This document shows positions 13,001 through 25,176 of a stretch of DNA of 64,000 bases, piece by piece. Each line of letters starts with the position of its first letter. Position 1 is the stretch's first letter. The notes under the pieces were generated by a model. The model did no database searches, was not told the origin of the DNA, and saw only the letters and a program-made list of their open reading frames with translations. The stretch covers positions 4,301,769-4,365,768 of the forward strand of contig CM040440.1 in assembly GCA_022749755.1 (NCBI GenBank), given 5' to 3'. A program made the position numbers and the translations under genes. Origin of the DNA: Azadirachta indica. Its lineage: Eukaryota; Streptophyta; Magnoliopsida; Sapindales; Meliaceae.

Positions 13001-14242
13001 AAATGCCTATTTTTTTTAAACAAACAAAACATAAACTTTTTATTCCATGAAAGAAATATTATAATTTATAAATTTACATTTATACCAGTAAATATACTAT
13101 AGAGATTAATTATAACAAGCATCTAATCATCTTTTCATTTTTTATTTTTTATCATATTAACAAAATAATAAATTTCAAATCATAAAAAACATATTTTAAA
13201 TTAGAGCTTTCTTAAAAAATTTGTTACAGTTCTTTTTTTTAATCTCTTTTCTTTAGTTGATATTTTTAATTTGTGATCTTTCTATTTAGTGCTGTAATAA
13301 TAATCTCTTACAATATAATAGTTTTATTAAATTTGTTTATATAATATTTTAATCTTGTAAATTTAAAGGAGAATAATATTATAATTTTATAAATAAATAA
13401 AAAATTATAAAATTTAAATGTGAGTAGAAATAAATTATTATTAAGTGAATAAAATTTATTAGATAAAATTACATCGACACAAAGCCTTTATTACTGATTA
13501 AAAACTTTGTTCATTTTTATTTTTTCTTATTTTTGGTTGCAGTTGATTGGATGCAAACTGAGAGCTTAAAACCTTTTGTATGTTTCAAAATCTAGGAAGA
13601 TCTGCGACATCTGTCCATGACAGACTGTTAAAAGTTAAACTTTAAAAGCTTTAATATATATATATATATACATATATACACACGAGACATTTTGTCGGGA
13701 CTCAGGATATTCTGTTCCAAACTATAGAGTATAGACAGAATTTTAGCAGTAAATGGGGGGTTCATGCATTTTATGCAAATACTTCAGGTTCTAGAAACAT
13801 TCTCAGAATTTATTCGCCTTTCAACCCAGTTATAATTATTCTCTTTCTTGACTTCTAAACTAAGCTTAATATGCCGCAAAATAATTGAATTTGGTATTAT
13901 TCAAAGTAATTTAATTAATTTTATTTTTATCTTAAAAACCAAATTTTAAATGTAATTCACCTAAGTACACAAAATAAAAGCACTTATTTACATGCAGAAG
14001 TTTCTAAATATTACTTTTTTCTGATTTTTATTCTATTAAGCGTTTTACAAATTTATTTTTTTAAATTTTTTTTCAAAGATCACATGTTGCACAGCACCAG
14101 TTCCCCAGTTACTGTCAAAGTAGTAAGTAGGTCCCACGTCTTCACTCACTCACGCTTCTTCAAATCCCGCGGCACAACACGAACGGAAGCTGCAGCCAGC
14201 AAACGAAGCTGAACAACACAAACCAAAAAACAGAACCAGAAA
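10058..14242. other. Gene-free AT-rich intergenic stretch
   Basis: About 4.2 kb of very AT-rich DNA with long T/A runs (for example 12470-12600) and an (AT)n run near 13654-13672. No open frame resembles a protein; the 71-residue frame at 10590-10805 has no recognisable features. The last 150 bp before 14243 is richer in GC and CT and is probably the leader and promoter of the receptor kinase. Confidence 0.5.
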
Positions 14243-17200
14243 ATGCCTCTGTTTCTGCTCATCGCCTGTCTCATATTCTCTCCACCCGAGCTCGCTCTTT
14301 CTCTCAACCAAGACGGACTCTACCTCCAACGAGCCAAACTCGGCCTCTCCGATCCGACTCACTCCCTCTCTTCATGGGACAACACCCGAGACGACACCCC
14401 ATGCAACTGGTACGGCGTCAGTTGCGACTCTGTAACTCACCGGGTCACCTCCATCAATCTCACCCATTTACAACTCGCCGGTCCTTTTCCAATCTTCTTT
14501 TGCCGTCTACCTTACCTATCTTTTCTCTCTCTTTACGACAACTCCATCAACTCATCACTGCCCCTTGATATTTCCACTTGCCAAAATCTCACCCACTTGA
14601 ATTTGGGATCGAATTGCATCGTTGGTACCATCCCTGAAACTCTTCCGCAATTGAAAAATCTTAAGGTCTTAGACTTAAGTTACAATAACTTCTCTGGAGA
14701 TATTCCAGCCGGTTTTGGTGAGTTTGCGCAGCTCGAGTTTCTCTCACTTATTTCTAATCTTCTTAATGGGACAATACCCAGTTTTCTTGGTGACATTTCT
14801 ACTCTTAAACAGCTTGAGCTTGCTTACAACCCTTTTTCACCGGGTCAGTTACCGAGTCAACTGGGTAACTTGACGAATCTTGAATATCTCTGGCTTACTG
14901 GGTGTAACATCGTGGGTCAAATTCCAGAGAGCTTAACTCGGTTGCCGAAGCTTAATAATTTAGATTTGTCGCTAAACAGACTCACTGGTTCAATTCCCAA
15001 TTTTACCGAGTTAAACAGTATAGAGCAGATCGAGTTGTATGAAAACTCATTGTCTGGCGAGTTACCTGTGAATTGGCTTAATACGACAACGCTGAAGAGA
15101 TTTGACGCGTCAATGAACCAGTTGACTGGGACGATCCCGAAGGAGTTGTGCGAGTTGCAGCTCCAGTCACTCAACTTGTATGAAAACAGGCTTGAGGGTT
15201 CTTTGCCGGAGAGTATAGTTCGGTCTAAAAACTTGTATGAAATCAGACTGTTCAACAACAAACTCAGTGGTGAGCTGCCAAGTGAACTTGGAAAGAACTC
15301 ACCTTTGCAAATAATCGACGTCTCGTACAATCAATTTTCTGGTGGAATTCCAGAAGGTTTGTGTGCTAAAGGTTCATTAGAGGATCTGGTTTTGATATCC
15401 AATTCATTTTCCGGGGAAATCCCAGAAAGCTTAGGAAATTGTCAGAGCTTAAGGAGGGTTCGTTTAAAGCACAATTTGCTATCTGGTTCAGTTCCTGAGA
15501 AGTTCTGGGGTTTGCCACATATATATTTGCTTGATCTTGTTGAGAATTCATTTACTGGGCAACTATCAAAATCCATTTCTGGTGCTAATAATCTTTCTAC
15601 TTTTTTGGTTTCCAAGAATAGTTTTTCTGGAATCATTCCAGATGAAGTTGGGTTGTTGCATAACTTGGTAGAGTTTTCTGCTAGTGACAATAAGTTTTCG
15701 GGTCGAATTCCTGGGAGTTTGGTGAATTTGGGGCAGTTGGGGAAGCTTGATCTAAGTCAAAATGAATTTTCTGGTGGGATTCCGGATGGAATTCAAGATT
15801 GGCAGAATCTGAATGAGCTCAATTTGGCTAACAATAGGCTATCTGGTGAAATTCCAAGTGAGCTGGGGAATTTGCCAGTGCTGAACTATCTTGATCTTTC
15901 TGACAATCTCTTTTCTGGGAAAATCCCGCTTGAATTGCAGAACTTGAAGCTCAACTTGCTTAATCTGTCAAATAATCGGCTTTCTGGCGATCTACCTCCT
16001 TTATATGCAAAGGAAATGTACAGGAATAGCTTCGTGGGGAATCCCGGTTTATGCGGGGACTTGGCTGGTCTCTGTCCAAAGACAGGTAGATCTAAGAATG
16101 AGGGTTCTCTGTGGATTCTTCGATTGATCTTTGTACTTGCTGCTGTTGTTTTTGTTGTTGGGGTATTTTGGTTCTATATGAAGTACCGGAAATTTAAGAA
16201 GACTAAGAAGGGAATAGCTCTGTCAAAGTGGAAATCGTTCCACAAAATTGGTTTCAGTGAGTTTGAGATTGCTAATTGTCTCAAGGAAGAAAATTTGATT
16301 GGAAGTGGAGCTTCTGGGAAAGTTTACAAAGTAGTACTCAGTAATGGTGAAGTAGTGGCAGCGAAGAAATTATGGGGAAGAGCCAAGAAGGATGATACAA
16401 GTAATGGGCCCCAGAGAGATGAATTTGCTGCAGAAGTTGAAACACTGGGAAAGATTAGGCACAAAAATATCGTCAGATTATGGTGTTGTTGCAACACTGC
16501 AGATTGCAAACTATTGGTTTATGAATACATGCCAAATGGGAGTTTGGGCGATGTGTTGCATAGCAGCAAAGCAAGTTTGTTGGATTGGGTGACAAGGTAT
16601 AAGATAGCCTTGGACGCAGCTGAGGGGTTATCTTATCTGCATCATGATTGTGTTCCTCCAATTGTTCATCGGGATGTGAAGTCCAACAACATATTGTTGG
16701 ATGAAGATTTTAGTGCAAGAGTTGCAGATTTTGGAGTTGCTAAAGTTGTTGAAGGAGTTAGCAAGGGGCCAGAATCCATGTCTGTGATTGCAGGTTCTTG
16801 TGGTTACATTGCACCAGGTGTGTTAGCTCACATGCTGATTACATGTCCCTTTAAATTGCTCACTCCTCCCATTGGATTCTTCAGTTTATCCACTAAAACT
16901 TACCTTTTCTTTGATATCATCATATGAATACATTCACGCATATTTCCATTTTTTTTCTTTCTCGTTTTGCACAAGCATGTTGCCTTTCTGGAAATGACAA
17001 ATACTAAAATTTAACCAAAAGAGAGAAGAATTTTGATCAGTCTATCCAAACTTTTGCTTTCTAGGAGTAGTCATTAGATTTTACACTAGTGCAGGATTGG
17101 CATATTAATATCGTTTACGCAATGGGCCTTATTTTGTAAACATTCTTACGTATGTTCTTTTTCATCATATATTTGATGCAGAGTACGCTTATACTCTCCG

Positions 17201-17570
17201 AGTGAATGAAAAAAGTGACATTTACAGTTTAGGAGTGGTTCTTTTGGAGTTGGTTACCGGTAGACCACCAATTGATCCGGAATTTGGGGAGAAAGACTTG
17301 GTTAAATGGGTTTGCTCGACCTTGGACCAGAAAGGCTTTGACAATGTGATTGATCCCAAACTTGATTCTAAATATAAGGATCAAATTTGCAGAGTCCTTG
17401 AGATCAGTCTCCTCTGCACCAATGCACTTCCCATCAATCGCCCTTCAATGCGAAAGGTGGTTAAATTGTTGCAAGAGGCTAGTTCAGAGAACAAGTCTAA
17501 GATCAATAACAAAGACGGGAAGCTCTCGCCTTACTACTACGAAGATGTATCTGATCAAACTTTAGTTTAA
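14243..17570 (+). CDS. HSL1-like: HAESA-like LRR receptor kinase (HSL1 type)
   Basis: Two exons, 14243-16817 and 17182-17570, encode 987 residues. The split falls inside the kinase APE motif (GCACCAG|gtgtgt...gcag|AGTAC) and restores APEYAYTLRVNEKSD. In order: a signal peptide (about 1-20), the cap SLNQDGLYLQRAKLGLSDP with a paired CNWYGVSC, about 20 leucine-rich repeats, a membrane helix (about 627-648), and a Ser/Thr kinase with glycine loop GSGASGKVYK (about 687), catalytic HRDVKSNN (about 808) and DFGVAK (about 829). The C-terminus ends in KLSPYYYEDVSDQTLV, like HSL1. Family members sense IDA/CLE-type secreted peptides with SERK co-receptors and control organ separation, stomatal patterning and cell-wall-related growth. 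Length matches the family (about 990-1,000). All catalytic motifs are present. The exact ligand cannot be read from sequence. Confidence 0.95.
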
Positions 17571-18263
17571 GAACTTAGTTAAAATTTCAACTTAGTTTTC
17601 AATTTTCAGCCACTCCTGCTGTTTGAAATTTCATTGCTAAGAGGTAATTAAGCAGTAGGAGACAGATTTTCAACAATGCCGGATTGAAATGTGCATCTAC
17701 AGTAAGTTAGACTACAGTTGTAAGACATTAAAGAGTGCAACTCTGAGTTTGTCTAATGTATTAGGTTGACGTTTTTCCTCTTTGGTTAGGTAATTGAAAT
17801 ATGCAAAATACAATCCTGTCAACAATGAGAATGTCTCTTCCGCAGAATAGATGTAACAGGGTTGATTGTACAAATAGTTGTTGAAATTTGAGAAGGATTC
17901 TCATTCAAAGCTTCAATGTTTGATTTCGAAACCTCCCTCCCTCCCTCCCAATTGTGCATCGTGTTTTACTGAATAGGGACCGGCTGATAGGACGACATCT
18001 CGGGTTTAATTAAATCAAAGATAAGTGTAAGCAAGTGGTTGGCATTGGCTTCTATAGCCGCCCATCATTTACTGAAATGGGGTCCTCTTTTGTCTTTCTC
18101 AATTAGCAGATTTCAGAGGGTGAAATCTAGGCCTTACGTATTTTTGACAAGGCTGCCTCATTCAAAGTTTTGACTAAATAAATTATAAGCATTTAATACT
18201 TGGGCCTAACATCAGTGCTTCGGCCACATAATCCAGAATTTGTTAGGCAGGCGACATCAACTA

Positions 18264-18370
18264 TTTTTTTTTTTTTTGGGTTTTATTTTTATCACATCCG
18301 TATACGTGCTGCAATCGCGAAGATTTGAACCTGACATTCGTAACATGATGTTATGTAATAGTAGTGTTAT
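18264..18370 (-). mobile_element. Possible tRNA-derived SINE remnant
   Basis: On the minus strand, GGTTCAAATC (plus 18322-18331) resembles a Pol III B box and is followed about 45 bp later by a 14-A tail (plus 18264-18277). This is SINE layout. No clear A box or target duplication was found, so it may be a 5'-truncated copy or chance. Confidence 0.3.
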
Positions 18371-20112
18371 TAAAATTGAAAAATTTTAGGGAAATTATCC
18401 GACTCTTTCATGTTTCATTATAATATCTATTTGGGGATAACTTGTTAATCATTTTACGGATGTCAAATTTCTCCATTGGTATGAATACTTTACCTGCTCT
18501 ATTAGAAGAAGGTTTTTAAATGGTTAACGCACATGGGGTAGATACAAATAAAGACGATTATGCAGCGGATATGACATTGAAATTGATATTATCTTTCTCT
18601 TCCTGTTGGAAACATGTATCGGCATTCGTACATGAAATTTGAATATATTTTCCATAATTGTTAAAAAAAAAAAAAAGGGGGATGGGATGGTATTGAATTG
18701 AATTGAGCTTGCAAAGTCTACGCCCATGGATATCAGCCCGACCTTCGTTGTTATGTTCATGTGTTGTTACTAAATATACCCCAACCCATTTTAAGTACAC
18801 TCAGACACAGTCCAAAGCTTTCCAATACCAAAAAATCAAAAACAAATTTTATGCGGTTCATTTGGGCATTATTAAAGATTTGTTTAGAAAATTCTTGAGG
18901 GCATATCTTTTCGAAAAGATTTTAACTGACGAGCAATGGGACTCTGAAGTATGATTAAAGGGGAAAAAGGTTAAGTTATATGTGGAATCATGAATGGTGA
19001 CTGCCTAAAGTAATCTAACTACTGCTGCATTTAATTGGAAATTTAGATTCCGTCGAAATACTCCATTTCCATTCTACTGATTAAAGTGTACGTAATGAGA
19101 GAATTCTACAAAGTTGAATCTTTTTATTTTATTGATTAAATGGTAATCAATTAAATAATTATAAGATAATTATTATACTGAATTAACTGGGTACAAGGAA
19201 TGTTTAAAAAGCAGCAGCAGTAAATATTAAAGCTTGGGCCATCATTGCATCATGATGAGTGGAGGCTAATTTTATAAAAGAACTTGTATATGAGTTCACC
19301 AAAAGGAATTCCAAATCTTTCGAGCTGACAATGATGTATCGTATTTATTTGTTAGAATATAATAAATTAAACTTTATATATTTATTATATCTTTGATTTT
19401 TGTTTCTGCTTTTGAATCGATTCCAGTTCAATTCCTTGGAGTAACACATTATAAAGGAAGAAATTCCACAACTGGAAAGTTCACGTCTCTTAAATTCTCT
19501 ATGAGAATGTGATACACGTTAGGATTAAAGGCTACAAAATGCAATTTCAAATATAATCAATAATTTCTTTCTTTTTTTTTTTTTCTTTTGAGAGGAAACC
19601 TAACTCAAATAGAAATCAAATTTAATAATGATTGTTTCATTTTTAATTTGTTGATCTCGAATCTGCTTAGTTTTATTTCCCAATTTACTGACACACAAAA
19701 AGAATAATATATTTTACCTTTTCAATTTATAATTAAAAAAAGACAACTATCACTAATATCCACATCATAATTTTTCGACTTAAAATGAATTCTTGATAAA
19801 ATCTTGAAGATTTGTAATCATTTTAAGTTGCATATAAACTTTCTTTATTCAATAATTTATCATGTAATGAATTATTATTACGAGCAAAATGAACTAATTT
19901 TAAAGAGTAATTAATTTGCAGCTAAGTCATCTCCGTTCTTCCACCTTGTAATGCCACATGGCAAATATCCATTTTCCGTGCAACAAAAATGATATATAGA
20001 AGAAGACGAGATCACTGTAATTAATTTTACTAGAGACAAAAGAGAGATTCAGTTCCAATGTCGCCCTAGAGTGTGAAAAAAGCTATGAATAAAAGAATAA
20101 AAATACAGCAAA

Positions 20113-20160
<48 letters not shown>
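20113..20160. repeat. Compound (AT)9(GT)15 microsatellite
   Basis: Nine AT units (20113-20130) run directly into fifteen GT units (20131-20160). It lies about 770 bp upstream of the NAC start codon and is likely polymorphic between individuals. Confidence 0.95.
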
Positions 20161-20162
<2 letters not shown>

Positions 20163-20903
20163 AATGATAAAGAAGAAACGCCTAAATATTAACAGCCAAC
20201 CATAAATCTATTTCTTCACGTAGACTTCTCATGTAAAGCAAGAAACCTCAACAAGGTGGTGAAACAACAGCTGCTCTCTTAAATCAGCAGATTGCCCCTA
20301 CTTCACTCAATCCCATTTTATTATTATAATTTTATTATTTTTATTTAATTTAGTTTTTTTAAACTAAAACCAGTCTTAACAAATCAAAGTTGCCTTTAGA
20401 CAGAGTAAAAAAGACACAAAAACTACATTTATTCTTCTACAAGTTTTCATACACAAATATAAGCAATATATATATATTCAAACGTAAGATCGAAGCAACC
20501 CCTTTATTTTTTCTCTTTCTTTATTGGGATTTTAGTTTTAGTATATTTCCCAAAATTATAGAATCTGTGTTGATTTTTAGGTAGCTAGCTGCAGCCTCTC
20601 TCTTGAGTAAGGATCAAACGAAGTTGTAGAGAGTATAATGTTCTATCATGGAAAAGGAGTAAAAAGTGAAGAAGAAGAAGAACAACAACAACAACAACAA
20701 GAAGAAAAATATAGTTAATTTCTTCTCTCTCTACACCCTCAACGAGAACTGGCTTGAGGGGAGCAAAGCTTTACAAGAGACAACCTGCTTTTCTTCTTTT
20801 TCCTTTTCATTATCCTTCTTTCTCTCTCTCTGTATCTTTCTTCTTATAGTTTATTTTGGAGTAGCTGCGGAGGAAAGCAAAAAATAGAGAGATCTACTGT
20901 GTG

Positions 20904-20960
20904 ATGGGAATAAGAGGAAACCAAAGAATTAATCATGACTTGGTGCAACGACTGCAGTGA
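20904..20960 (+). other. Candidate upstream ORF overlapping the NAC start codon
   Basis: An ATG at 20904 opens an 18-codon frame (starting MGIRGNQRIN) that ends with TGA at 20958-20960, 26 bp past the NAC ATG at 20935 and out of frame with it. If the transcript starts upstream, ribosomes using this ATG would bypass the NAC start, so it could lower its translation. Transcript extent is unknown. Confidence 0.4.
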
Positions 20961-22643
20961 TGTGCAAACAGTTGAGGCAAGCAGCTCTCCTCCATCATCA
21001 ACTAATCATATTAATACTTCCAAAGCTAAAACTTGTCTGATTAGATCTTGTCCTTCATGTGGTCATCAGATCAAATGTAATGAGCAGGTGTGTATATATA
21101 TATAATAAAACTTCCTTGCTAGTGTAGTATTGCTATCATTTCAGCATAATGGTTATTGTGATTTGCTTTTTCAGGCAAGGATTCATGATTTGCCGGGATT
21201 ACCGGCTGGGGTGAAGTTTGATCCGACTGATCAGGAGCTTCTTGAGCATCTAGAAGGGAAGGTACGGGCTGATGCTCGCAAGCTTCACCCTCTAATTGAC
21301 GAGTTTATTCCTACGCTTGAGGGAGAGAATGGAATTTGCTATACCCACCCAGAGAAATTGCCAGGTAAGTAGATTTCAAGTGTTCATTAGTACTTTTCGG
21401 TTTTTGATCATGCAGACAGTTAGCGGAACAGGAAGACACGACGGTGAGGTTCGACGATCGTTAGGTTATCTATGTATCTTAGACTGATCAATAATATATC
21501 GCTTGAAGCCAACAACGTTAGTTCGTTACCTAATTTGTTTCTGTACGATAAATCCAATCATATAATATTACATCACTCATATAAGTTTTCTGCACCCACT
21601 AATCCTAATTAACACCTGGCTGGCGCATATAAGCTCTGTATAGGGCAAATATATGAAATAAGAAAAATGTGCATAAACCTATCAGAGCAACATTAGTCCC
21701 ATTGTTTATCAAGAATATCGTATATTCAATCCTAACGATCGAACTGACAGTTTAGCCTTCTCCTTGTTTGAAGAATCTATCGAATTCGAAGAAACAGTAG
21801 TCCAACTAATTCTATTAACATTAGTTGCCATTAGCAATGAAGAACCCCCAACTAACCCTATAATATAAAAAAAAAAGAAATCAAGCAAAATATCCTATAA
21901 GTGTCAATGATGCAAATAGGCGCAGTAGCCCGCAGCTTTCGACTTATAGGTTTAAGTAAGGAATTTAACGTTTCATAATATATGTGGGTGTGTGTGCGTA
22001 TATATATATACCAGAATTTATTAATACATAAAATAACATATTTCTATACCAAATGATATGAATCAATCTTTAATGTTTTCCCCATAATGCAGGAGTTAGC
22101 AAAGATGGGTTAGTTCGGCACTTCTTTCATCGACCTTCGAAAGCATACACAACAGGAACTAGAAAAAGAAGAAAGGTGCACACAGATGCAGAAGGAGGCG
22201 AGACCCGGTGGCATAAAACAGGTAAGACCAGACCAGTCTTTGTTAGTGGTAAGGTGAAAGGTTACAAGAAAATTCTTGTGCTTTACACCAACTACGGAAA
22301 GCAGAAAAAGCCAGAGAAAACAAATTGGGTAATGCACCAGTACCATCTTGGTAACAATGAAGAAGAGAAAGATGGGGAGCTAGTGGTTTCAAAAGTATTC
22401 TACCAAACACAGCCTAGACAATGTGGTTCAGTGATGAAGGATAATGCATCACTTCCTCCAAAGTATAATAAGGGACAAATTAGTGGTAGTGGTCATCATC
22501 ACGAGGGTCTTAAAAACCCAGCAGTTGTGGAGTATTACAATCCTTCTTTCTTATCTTTTGATCAAGGTGGACAAAATAGAGCAAGCCCTCCTACCCTAAT
22601 TCCCCATTTTGCTGCACATGATACTTCTTCTTTTATTCCTTGA
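20935..22643 (+). CDS. NAC073-like: NAC transcription factor of the NAC073/SND2 type
   Basis: Three exons (20935-21087, 21175-21364, 22093-22643) give 297 residues; both introns are GT-AG. The N-terminal extension [14 protein letters not shown] and the Cys pattern [12 protein letters not shown] are specific to this NAC subgroup. The NAC domain (about 56-225) starts [25 protein letters not shown] and includes [70 protein letters not shown] and [15 protein letters not shown]. The C-terminus is short and ends SSFIP. NAC073 (SND2) is a nuclear activator downstream of SND1/NST1 that raises secondary cell-wall genes, including cellulose synthases and FLA genes, in fibres. Length and motif order match SND2 closely. 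The close relatives NAC010 and NAC075 are less likely, because the N-terminal peptide fits SND2 best. Confidence 0.93.
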
Positions 22644-23051
22644 AAGAGATCGAGGACAAACAGAAAAAGAAACCATGTAGTGGTTCCAATCATTATTATT
22701 GTGCATCCAATTGGTGTATATATATATATATATATATTAATGAATAAGTTAATACACACAAGACAAGCTAGTGTCAGTGAAGGAACAAAAGCAAGCAAGC
22801 AAGAAGAATAATTAAGGAAGATTTAGAAGTTGAAGATCGATCGAGTAGGCCTTAATTAACACTTTTTTTTTTTAATTCTTTGGTTTTAATGTATGCTTTG
22901 TACAGTACTGTCAAGGAGATGTAAATTTCAAGTGCTCATCATGCATTTACCTTTATTACTCTTGGAGAATGTTAACCTTCAAACTGTACAAAGATTTATT
23001 CTTAATTACCGTATAGTATTTAATCAAATTTAATTCTCACTAACTTTTAAT

Positions 23052-23082
<31 letters not shown>

Positions 23083-24600
23083 ATATATAGTATTATTAAA
23101 AGGATGGCTTGGAACTGAAGTTTTGATGCTAGCTAACAACAACAACGAGGCAATCAACGACTATTAATATTAGAATCACAACAGCGTGGAATTAAGTTAC
23201 TTTTACGTGTAATTAGGATTTAGGAGAGAGTTAGGGTTACACAGTGTATCCTGTTGCATTTATTTTTGTCTGCCTTGAACATATTCTAATTCTGGTATAG
23301 CTATACTGTTATATATATATATATATATATATATATCCGCCAATCTTTTAGAGCATCGTGATTCATGCATGCCTGCGTCTAGCTGGGAGAGAGTAATATT
23401 TTTCTTTCGTTCCTATATATGTATATAGGTGGGGGCTGGAGGAAGGAGAGGGGAACCGAGAATTAATTAAAGCCGGAAAGTTTGAGGTTTCATTTAAAGA
23501 AAAAAATGTTGTACCTTGTGTTTCTCGATTGCAATTTATAATTTTTTAGAGCGCTTATATTGTTTTTTAAACTATGTTTCTAAAATTTATTTTTAATAGA
23601 ATGAAAATGATATTTTTAAAATTAATTACTTATTTTCAAAACAATATAGTAATAATAATAATAATAATAATTTTTTTTTTAAAAAGTAAATGTGGGAACG
23701 CTTAAAGAAGTCACATTGCATAATTTCCTTTTTGACAGAGCACGCACGAGGGGAAAATGGAAATACAAAATGAAAACACTATGTTTTTTGTTTTTTAATC
23801 TGCCTTTCATTTTTTTATTTATTTATTTTTCAAAAAGAAAGTCCACACATTTGTATTTTGAAAAAGGGAGAAACTGAAAACGCAATGGTACCAAACGGCA
23901 CCTAATAGCTCATACAGATTACAAACACAGAAAACTCAGTGCATTGTGGCATTATATTTATAGCCCTCTCTGCGCGCAAATCATTCGATTTTGTTTTTAT
24001 TATTTCATAGATTAGAACTCTTTAATTCGGCCCGTTTGTGATAGTTACACCACCAGCTATTGTTTCCCTGCATATGTGGCGATACAAATAATTATGTCTT
24101 CAACATCAAGAGAAATTCTTTATTAAAGATTCTCTTCAATCAAGTGAGATTTCTCCTCATCTTAATTTAAGGGAATTGATTTTCTCATCATCCCTTCGGT
24201 GAATAAAGAAGTTTTATTTAATAAAACGAAGGAAATTCTCCTCATCAATGAAGAGAAAGAAACTCAAGTCTCCTTTGACAAGACAAGCATCGGCTATGTA
24301 CACTTAATTCAGACGAGGACAGATTCATTAAGGAGCTGCCACAAAGCATATCACATGTTATCTGAAATTTAGTAAATGAATAGAAATGACTAATGTAGTT
24401 CTCTAAACACAAGCTGTTTGCATGAACAGATACTTCCCATCAATTAAGCGACCCCAATGACATCCCCTCAGATTTGACCCCCTGGGACCTCCTCATCGAT
24501 GCTTGCATCTGTGGGCTTTCACTCTCTCCGGTCATCAAGCTCCTCTAAGAGTCAGCTTCAAGCTCTCCCCATCCTTGCCAAAAGTTCAAAGTTTCAATCT
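22644..24600. other. Intergenic: NAC 3' region with AT microsatellites
   Basis: NAC 3' UTR followed by AT-rich spacer with (AT)n runs at about 22715-22737, 23053-23074 and 23311-23334 and an (AAT)n run near 23649-23669. A segment at about 23700-23910 ends in ACCAAACGGCACCTAATAG, reminiscent of a decayed transposon end, but no partner end was found. No gene supported. Confidence 0.4.
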
Positions 24601-25176
24601 CCACCTGCGAAAACCTGGATGTTGATCTTCAATTCAATTCGGCCAAAAACGGCCAGTTATGAAAACCAAATAGAAAAAGGCTTACCCAAGATCAGATCAG
24701 GCTCTTGGAGACATGCTTCAATGCTAACCAGAAGCTCCGAGTAGACTGCAAACTCGAGCTCGTCCGCAGACTAGGCCTTCCACCAAGACAGGTTGCTGTC
24801 TGGTACCAAAACACATGTGCCCAGGAGAAAAATCCATACCTTTGAGCTTGAGTACAAGACTATCCAGCAAGAGTTAGAGAAAGTGTTGGCAGAAAATAAA
24901 AGGCTTGAAGAAGAAGTTGGGAAGCTGAAGCACGAGCTGAGCAAGACTCGACAAATACTTCTGGTATCACCCCCACCTGCCCCTCTTCTGCCTTTGGTGC
25001 CAACATCTGATGACAGTGATCACGTCAGTGAAATCTCACCTGGCAACATGATTTGTTGTTGGGAAGATGCAGAGCTGTTGCCAGTGGAGGAGCTATCTTC
25101 TTGCCTGATTGGCTCTCAATGCCAGCCGGAGGAACAGTGCAGGAATGATCTTTCATTTCAATCTGTAACATCTTGA
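24601..25176 (+). pseudogene. Class I HD-Zip (HB52-like) pseudogene
   Basis: The upstream frame reads KRLTQDQIRLLETCF...RRLGLPPRQVAVWYQN, a clear HD-Zip homeodomain. Past a one-base shift at the A run 24828-24832 the other frame reads KIHTFELEYKTIQQELE, the leucine zipper, and stays open to TGA at 25174-25176. Three faults are visible. An in-frame TGA (24660-24662) lies just before the homeodomain. The frameshift separates homeodomain from zipper. The invariant basic block after QN (family K-R-A-R-W-K) reads T-C-A-Q-E-K. CGT to TGT and CGG to CAG changes fit CpG decay. The zipper half alone is open for 127 codons but lacks an ATG at its start. The family binds CAATNATTG as dimers; this copy could not bind DNA as drawn. 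The 5' end is not recognisable, so the start coordinate is approximate. Confidence 0.8.

Larger units (their letters stand above)
17571..20903. other. Intergenic: receptor-kinase 3' region and NAC upstream region
   Basis: AT-rich, with no supported gene. It holds the kinase 3' UTR (about 17571-17900), a possible SINE remnant at 18264-18370, a compound microsatellite at 20113-20160, and a CT/GAA/AAC-rich stretch (about 20600-20900) that is probably the NAC leader. The 222-bp open frame at 20666-20887 arises from these simple repeats and lacks an ATG start. Confidence 0.45.

Noticed and set aside
14150..14362. Minus-strand frame over the receptor-kinase start
   Set aside because: Antisense shadow of exon 1 and its leader; no independent support.
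20666..20887. 73-residue Lys/Asn-rich frame upstream of the NAC gene
   Set aside because: Produced by GAA/AAC repeats, lacks an ATG start and lies in the presumed leader.
23700..23915. Possible decayed transposon ending ACCAAACGGCACCTAATAG
   Set aside because: No convincing opposite end or target duplication could be found.
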